From: Akkermansia muciniphila
Lineage (GTDB): Bacteria; Verrucomicrobiota; Verrucomicrobiia; Verrucomicrobiales; Akkermansiaceae
Direction of reading: 5' to 3'
Length of the DNA: 43,980 nt
Assembly: GCF_018709685.1 (NCBI RefSeq)
Contig: NZ_JABDHQ010000018.1
Coordinates: forward strand, 1-43,980
The notes beneath the pieces are model-generated. The model did no database searches. It worked only from the letters and a program-made list of their open reading frames with translations, and had not been told where the DNA came from. Below, one piece after another: positions 40,011 to 43,980 of the stretch (the first letter of the stretch is position 1; every line of letters begins with the position of its first letter). A program made the position numbers and the translations under genes.

Positions 40011-40518
40011 GAAGACTTTCCTTCTCCCTGTTCTGGCTTCCGCCCTGATGGCCGGAGTTCCGCTCGCCTTTGGTGAAACGGCTGCTGCCCCGGCGGCCTC
40101 CCCCGCGCCCGCGGCCCCGGCGGAAAAAACTCCTTCAGCGGATTCCCTCCTCAACCAGGCCTTTTCCGTAGCCATTGACGTCCAGCAGACGCTGGCTGCC
40201 GTACAGGACAAGGAAAGTGGGGACAAGGCCGTCAAAAAGCTGCAAGGCATTCAGAAGGACATTCAGCGTCTCATGGACTTCCGGGAGAAATTGAGCGAAG
40301 CGGAAAAGGAAAAAATGGACGCCCTGTCAGAAAAAATGGAGGAACGGATGGACAGGCTGAGCGAACGCTGCGAGAAGGAGGGCAAGCGGCTGCTGGAAGC
40401 CCGCTATTACGGTTCTGCCGCGCTGAAGGACATCCTTGAAAACTCGGATGAATTCAGTGAACTCGTGGAACCGGATGAAGACGCCCCCGCTCCCGGGGAA
40501 ACAAGGGACGGCGAATAG
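40009..40518 (+). CDS. exported coiled-coil protein
   Basis: Protein of 169 residues with a signal peptide (Met-Lys-Thr-Phe-Leu, ending near Ala-Phe-Gly-Glu), an Ala/Pro-rich stretch (about 24-40), then a long amphipathic, highly charged helix (about 50-130) with heptad-like Leu/Met spacing, and an acidic Pro-containing C-terminus. It looks like a periplasmic rod or adaptor. No known family is recognised. Translation may be gated by the hairpin at the start codon. The preferred fabG start is 115 bp beyond the stop. Confidence 0.6.
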   Translation: MKTFLLPVLASALMAGVPLAFGETAAAPAASPAPAAPAEKTPSADSLLNQAFSVAIDVQQTLAAVQDKESGDKAVKKLQGIQKDIQRLMDFREKLSEAEKEKMDALSEKMEERMDRLSERCEKEGKRLLEARYYGSAALKDILENSDEFSELVEPDEDAPAPGETRDGE

Positions 40519-40633
40519 CCTTATCCCATTCCGGGCCATCTCCCGGGACTGCTTTTCCATGTGCGGGACCCGGCGCTCCGTTTCCCATTTCAAGCTTGCC
40601 GGAACCGTGAAAAACGGGTTTACTGTGGGCAGC

Positions 40634-41380
40634 ATGCAAAAGTTAGCAGGTAAAACAGCCATCGTTACCGGGGCAGGCCGTGGCATCGGCAATGCCATCG
40701 CCCGCCGCTTCGCTTCGGAAGGAGCCAAAGTCATCCTGATCAGCCGCAGCCCGTCCAGCTGCGGAGGAGCCGCAGAAGAAATCAACAGGGAATTCCCGGA
40801 CTCCTGCAAGGCCTATCCCTGCGACGTGGCGAATTACGCCGCCGTTCAGGAGACCGTCTCCGCCATCCTGAAGGATTTCCCGCAGATCGACATCCTGGTG
40901 AACAACGCCGGCATCACCCGTGATTCCCTCATGCTCCGCATGAAGGAGGAAGACTGGGACGCCGTCATGGATACCAACCTGAAAAGCGCGTTCAATACGG
41001 TGAAGGCCCTGCAGCGCGTGCTGATGAAATCCCCCGCCGGACGCATCATCAACATGAGTTCCGTCATCGGCCTCGTGGGCAACATCGGGCAGGCCAACTA
41101 CGCCGCCTCCAAGGCAGGGCTGATTGGCTTCAGCAAATCCCTGGCCCTGGAATTCGCGCCGCGCAAGGTGACGTGCAACGCCATCGCCCCCGGCTTCATT
41201 TCCACGGAAATGTCCAACGCCATTCCGGACAACCTCAAGGAAGAAATCGTCAAGAAAATCCCCTTGAAGGAACAGGGCTCCGTGGAAGACATCGCCGCCC
41301 TGACGGCCTTCCTCGCCTCTGACGATGCCCGCTACATCACCGGGCAGGTCATCGCCTGTGACGGGGGCATGACGATGTAA
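40634..41380 (+). CDS. fabG: 3-oxoacyl-ACP reductase
   Basis: Classical short-chain dehydrogenase of 248 residues that reduces beta-ketoacyl-ACP in fatty acid synthesis. The cofactor motif is Thr-Gly-Ala-Gly-Arg-Gly-Ile-Gly; Asn-Asn-Ala-Gly and Asn-Met-Ser-Ser-Val follow; the catalytic Tyr-x3-Lys is in Asn-Tyr-Ala-Ala-Ser-Lys-Ala-Gly. The end, Ile-Thr-Gly-Gln-Val-Ile-Ala-Cys-Asp-Gly-Gly-Met, is typical of FabG. The frame is open 66 codons upstream, overlapping the coiled-coil gene; ATG 40634 with Met-Gln-Lys-Leu-Ala-Gly-Lys fits the family. No other fab genes are adjacent. Confidence 0.92.
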   Translation: MQKLAGKTAIVTGAGRGIGNAIARRFASEGAKVILISRSPSSCGGAAEEINREFPDSCKAYPCDVANYAAVQETVSAILKDFPQIDILVNNAGITRDSLMLRMKEEDWDAVMDTNLKSAFNTVKALQRVLMKSPAGRIINMSSVIGLVGNIGQANYAASKAGLIGFSKSLALEFAPRKVTCNAIAPGFISTEMSNAIPDNLKEEIVKKIPLKEQGSVEDIAALTAFLASDDARYITGQVIACDGGMTM

Positions 41381-41402
41381 GGCCCCGGCCCACCACCATC
41401 CC

Positions 41403-42605
41403 ATGCGCGGCATTTTCCTTGTTTCCTGCTTTCTGGGGGGAAGCGCCCTGCTGACCGGGTGCCGTGACGGCAATTCCCCCCGGCCGGCCACGGAAGATGC
41501 CGCGCGCATTACCAGCGCGCGGCAGTGGGGAGAAAGCCGCTCCGCCCTCCAAAAACGTGAACTGGACCGTGCCGCAGGCCCCGCCCTCCCCATTCCGGAC
41601 GACCTTCCTTCCCGGGAGCTGGTAGGCACCACGCGCCAGATCCACCAGCTTATTGAAGCCTCCGGAACTCCGGCCCTCTTTGAATCCTACACGGAAGCCG
41701 TGCCCGCGGCGGGAGCCTCCCTGCGCATGATCGCCATTCCTGGGGGAACTTTCCTGATGGGAAGCCCTGCGGAGGAACCGGGCCGCAAGCCGGATGAAGG
41801 CCCCCGGCATGAAGTGGCCGTCTCCCCCTTCTGGATCTCGGAGATGGAAATTCCGTGGGAGCTGTATACGGCCTTTATGGAAAACGGACGCCCCCGCGCC
41901 AGGGACGGCCAGCTTTTGGAAGAACAGCCGGACGATGAACTGTGGGATTCCGTTACGCAGCCCACGGCCCCGTACACCGCCATGAACCTGGGCATGGGCC
42001 ACGGTTATGAACACGGCATGCCCGCCATCTCCATGTCCCACCATGCCGCCAGCAAATTCTGCGAATGGCTGAGCGCCCAGACCGGGCACTACTACCGCCT
42101 GCCCACGGAGGCGGAATGGGAATACGCCTGCCGTGCGGGGAACCCCGGCGCCTATTCCTACGGAAACGGGGAGGCCCCCCTGGACCAGTACGCCTGGTAC
42201 TGGGACAATTCCAACGACCGTTACCAGAAAACAGGGACCAAAAAGCCAAACGCGTGGGGGCTGCGGGATATGCACGGAAACGTGGCGGAATGGGTTCTGG
42301 ATTCCTACATGCCGGATACTTACGCCAGGCGGAACGGCCAATCCGTGAAAGACCCCCTGGTCATCACGCCCAAGGCTCCCCACGCCGTTCGCGGGGGTTC
42401 GTGGGAAGATGACCCGGAGGGACTGCGGAGCGCCGCGCGCCGCGCCAGTTCCCCGGCCTGGAACCGGCAGGACCCCCAGAACCCCAAAAGCATCTGGTAC
42501 CTGACGGACGGCGGCATGATCGGCTTCCGCGTGGTGCGCCCCCTGAACATTCCGGACGTCATCACCATGCACCGCCTCTGGAACTTCTCCAAGGGAGAGC
42601 CGTAA
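41403..42605 (+). CDS. SUMF1/FGE-like domain lipoprotein without catalytic cysteines
   Basis: Lipoprotein of 400 residues with lipobox Leu-Leu-Thr-Gly-Cys (Cys20). Residues about 105-385 form a formylglycine-generating-enzyme-like (SUMF1) domain: Ile-Pro-Gly-Gly-Thr-Phe-Leu-Met-Gly-Ser, Tyr-Arg-Leu-Pro-Thr-Glu-Ala-Glu-Trp-Glu-Tyr-Ala, Asp-Met-His-Gly-Asn-Val-Ala-Glu-Trp, Val-Arg-Gly-Gly-Ser-Trp and Ile-Gly-Phe-Arg-Val-Val-Arg. True FGEs have two copper-binding Cys a few residues after the R-G-G-S-W; here the stretch Glu-Asp-Asp-Pro-Glu-Gly-Leu contains none, so it should not make formylglycine. Related domains act as ligand-binding or structural parts of envelope proteins. Confidence 0.85.
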   Translation: MRGIFLVSCFLGGSALLTGCRDGNSPRPATEDAARITSARQWGESRSALQKRELDRAAGPALPIPDDLPSRELVGTTRQIHQLIEASGTPALFESYTEAVPAAGASLRMIAIPGGTFLMGSPAEEPGRKPDEGPRHEVAVSPFWISEMEIPWELYTAFMENGRPRARDGQLLEEQPDDELWDSVTQPTAPYTAMNLGMGHGYEHGMPAISMSHHAASKFCEWLSAQTGHYYRLPTEAEWEYACRAGNPGAYSYGNGEAPLDQYAWYWDNSNDRYQKTGTKKPNAWGLRDMHGNVAEWVLDSYMPDTYARRNGQSVKDPLVITPKAPHAVRGGSWEDDPEGLRSAARRASSPAWNRQDPQNPKSIWYLTDGGMIGFRVVRPLNIPDVITMHRLWNFSKGEP

Positions 42606-43198
42606 AAAAACTCTTTCATGGCTATTGAATTAGGAACGGAACAGCCCACAGAGACTATGCCGGACGGAGAACATCACGCGGGAAGCGTTCCGGAGCCATT
42701 GTTCCCCCGGCTGCAATGAGCATTGCCTGCTCCATGTTACGCGCCGCAGCCCCTCCTTCATCCCGGGACGGGATGCAGTTGCCGTCCGGGAACATCGTCC
42801 CTGTAAATCCGTTATCAAGACAGATGGCGGGAAGGAATGCAAGGCGTTGGGCATGAGCCCCATTTCCGTTCTTCCGGAACACCGGCGCCGGGGAATTGGA
42901 GAACAATGATCAGCCAAGCCAGGAAACAGGCGCGTGAAACGGGGTGCCGCGCCATTCTGCTCTACGGGGCCCGTATTACTGTTCACCGCGCCACGGGTTC
43001 GTACCCGCAGAAACGCCGGGCCTCAGGACGGCGCGTAATATGTCTGCGGAGGAGCTCCGGGCCTGTAAATTGCTGGAAGATGCCCTGCCGGCATGAGGGG
43101 CCGTTATGTGAAGCTACCGCCCTTCCCTCTACGGGAGTAAAAAATAAGGGCCGTTCCATAAGAACAGCCCTTACCCGTCAATTGCCTGTCATCAGGGC
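42606..43198. other. 593-bp region, possibly a decayed gene
   Basis: No intact gene that I trust. Minus-strand 42655-42906 reads Phe-Thr-Gly-Thr-Met-Phe-Pro-Asp-Gly-Asn-Cys, Ser-Arg-Asp-Glu-Gly-Gly and Met-Glu-Gln-Ala-Met-Leu-Ile-Ala-Ala-Gly-Gly, which looks protein-like but has no recognisable fold or start. The plus-strand frame to 43382 runs into the PEP-CTERM gene and is likely a shadow. A terminator for the minus-strand PEP-CTERM gene lies at the right end. Confidence 0.4.
43139..43173 (-). terminator. terminator of the third PEP-CTERM gene
   Basis: TAAGGGCCGTTC (43145-43156) and GAACAGCCCTTA (43162-43173) pair with one position that becomes G-U in the minus-strand RNA. Six A residues on the plus strand (43139-43144) give the T-run in transcription direction. 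Confidence 0.85.
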
Positions 43199-43945
43199 TC
43201 AGGCCCTGCGGCGGCGCATCAGCAACGCAGCCAGACCCAGCAGGCCCAGCGTGGCCGTAGCGGGTTCCGGAACCACCTCACCGCGGATTTCCGTAAAAAT
43301 GGGGGATAACTGGTTGAAGGTATTGGTTCCGTTAGCACCTGTGATGACAATGGAATCAGCGGGAGCCCCCGCGCTGTCATGATGGCCGCGGATACCGGGA
43401 GCCGTCAGTCCGTTGCTGATGGTTACAGTATCCCCATCCGTGGAGGAAGTGGGGGCGCCTGTCCCGCCCGCAGCATACAAATACGTTTTTGACGTATCCC
43501 CGTTGATGATGTCCATTACAGCCTGGCTTACGGTCAGGTAGCGGTACGTCGTGCCGGCGTCAAGAATCAGGGAGGAGCCGTCCACGGCAGAGAAATTGAA
43601 CGTCAGATTGACTCCGTTGCCGGAGGTCCCCATATTGGTGCTCAGGCCGATGACCGAATTGTCGGAAGCATTCAGCACTAGAAAACCGTAAGCGACGTTA
43701 ATGCCCGTAGTGCTGGAGGGGCCGCGCAGAGTAAAACTGTCCAGCCTGACATCTCCGGACAGGGAGGCGGGAGAGCCGGAACCGGCCACGGGAGCCAGGG
43801 CGGAAGAATCCAGCCCCAGATAGAACCCATGAATGGCGCTGTTGTAATTGTCTGTGCCGGGAGTGTAATAATTAAAAACAGTCGCGGCTTCAGAAGAAAC
43901 GGCGAAGGTTCCGAGCGCGGTTAAAATTATCAGTGTTTTCTTCAT
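43199..43945 (-). CDS. PEP-CTERM sorting domain protein
   Basis: Exported protein of 248 residues: signal peptide Met-Lys-Lys-Thr-Leu-Ile-Ile-Leu ending around Ser-Ser-Glu-Ala, a long Ser/Gly/Thr/Asn-rich beta-type region with no enzyme motif, and the tail Val-Val-Pro-Glu-Pro-Ala-Thr-Ala, a Leu/Gly helix, then Arg-Arg-Arg-Arg-Ala. The last 20 residues are almost the same as in the gene at 35-742, while the body is different, which suggests a modular tail on unrelated cargo. A GGAAGAGG ribosome site precedes the ATG at 43945. It is divergent to the window edge and has its own terminator. Confidence 0.9.
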   Translation of the reverse strand: MKKTLIILTALGTFAVSSEAATVFNYYTPGTDNYNSAIHGFYLGLDSSALAPVAGSGSPASLSGDVRLDSFTLRGPSSTTGINVAYGFLVLNASDNSVIGLSTNMGTSGNGVNLTFNFSAVDGSSLILDAGTTYRYLTVSQAVMDIINGDTSKTYLYAAGGTGAPTSSTDGDTVTISNGLTAPGIRGHHDSAGAPADSIVITGANGTNTFNQLSPIFTEIRGEVVPEPATATLGLLGLAALLMRRRRA

Positions 43946-43980
43946 GTCTATTGTCCTCTTCCTTTTAGGTCTTGTAGCGA

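Overview
The window looks like a chromosomal segment of an Akkermansia-type member of the Verrucomicrobiota. Three secreted proteins end in the PEP-CTERM signature (Pro-Glu-Pro, hydrophobic helix, Arg cluster). A mucin-oriented set of secreted hydrolases is present (sulfatase, GH20 hexosaminidase, multi-domain GH31), and several housekeeping genes sit among fast-evolving lipoprotein and hypothetical genes. Assignment to a genus is inference from gene content; no rRNA or other taxonomic marker is present.

Layout. 35-3757: PEP-CTERM protein, GyrI-like protein, small membrane protein and lepA. 3855-8600: thioredoxin-fold lipoprotein, then a sulfatase and a GH20 beta-N-acetylhexosaminidase that could together remove 6-sulfated GlcNAc from mucin. 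8723-11421: cysS, cupin and EamA transporter. 11818-15144: second PEP-CTERM gene with a notable repeat-bearing upstream region, then an ABC-F ATPase and a cyclophilin on the minus strand. 15317-19305: Hsp33-like chaperone, an overlapping TPM/TPM/SGNH-hydrolase operon and an anti-sigma-like membrane protein. 19596-22634: an AT-richer island with a PA14-like/HExxH protein followed by three tandem secreted paralogs, the last disrupted at two homopolymers. 22826-24468: MarC transporter, MenH-like hydrolase and DUF3820 protein. 24505-28022: a minus-strand cluster made of a LytTR regulator, two DUF2589 proteins, an associated protein, a zinc ribbon and a small exported protein. This is the strongest candidate for an uncharacterised system. 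28205-31366: a siroheme sulfite-reductase-type protein with a polytopic ferredoxin. 31598-35533: a 1311-residue GH31 enzyme carrying Fn3, F5/8C, dockerin and cohesin-like modules. 35858-37223: initiator tRNA, hpf and a 42-residue lipoprotein. 37450-43945: papain-like lipoprotein, second ABC-F, coiled-coil secreted protein, fabG, a cysteine-less SUMF1-domain lipoprotein and a third PEP-CTERM gene.

How it fits together: exported enzymes (sulfatase, GH20, GH31) address host glycans; the sulfite-reductase pair may serve sulfur metabolism or redox balance; lepA, cysS, hpf, initiator tRNA and the ABC-F proteins serve translation. Starts were moved inward from the longest reading frame where an upstream extension overlaps a neighbour or lacks a plausible N-terminus. 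All functions are inferred from motifs read by eye; no database search was run.
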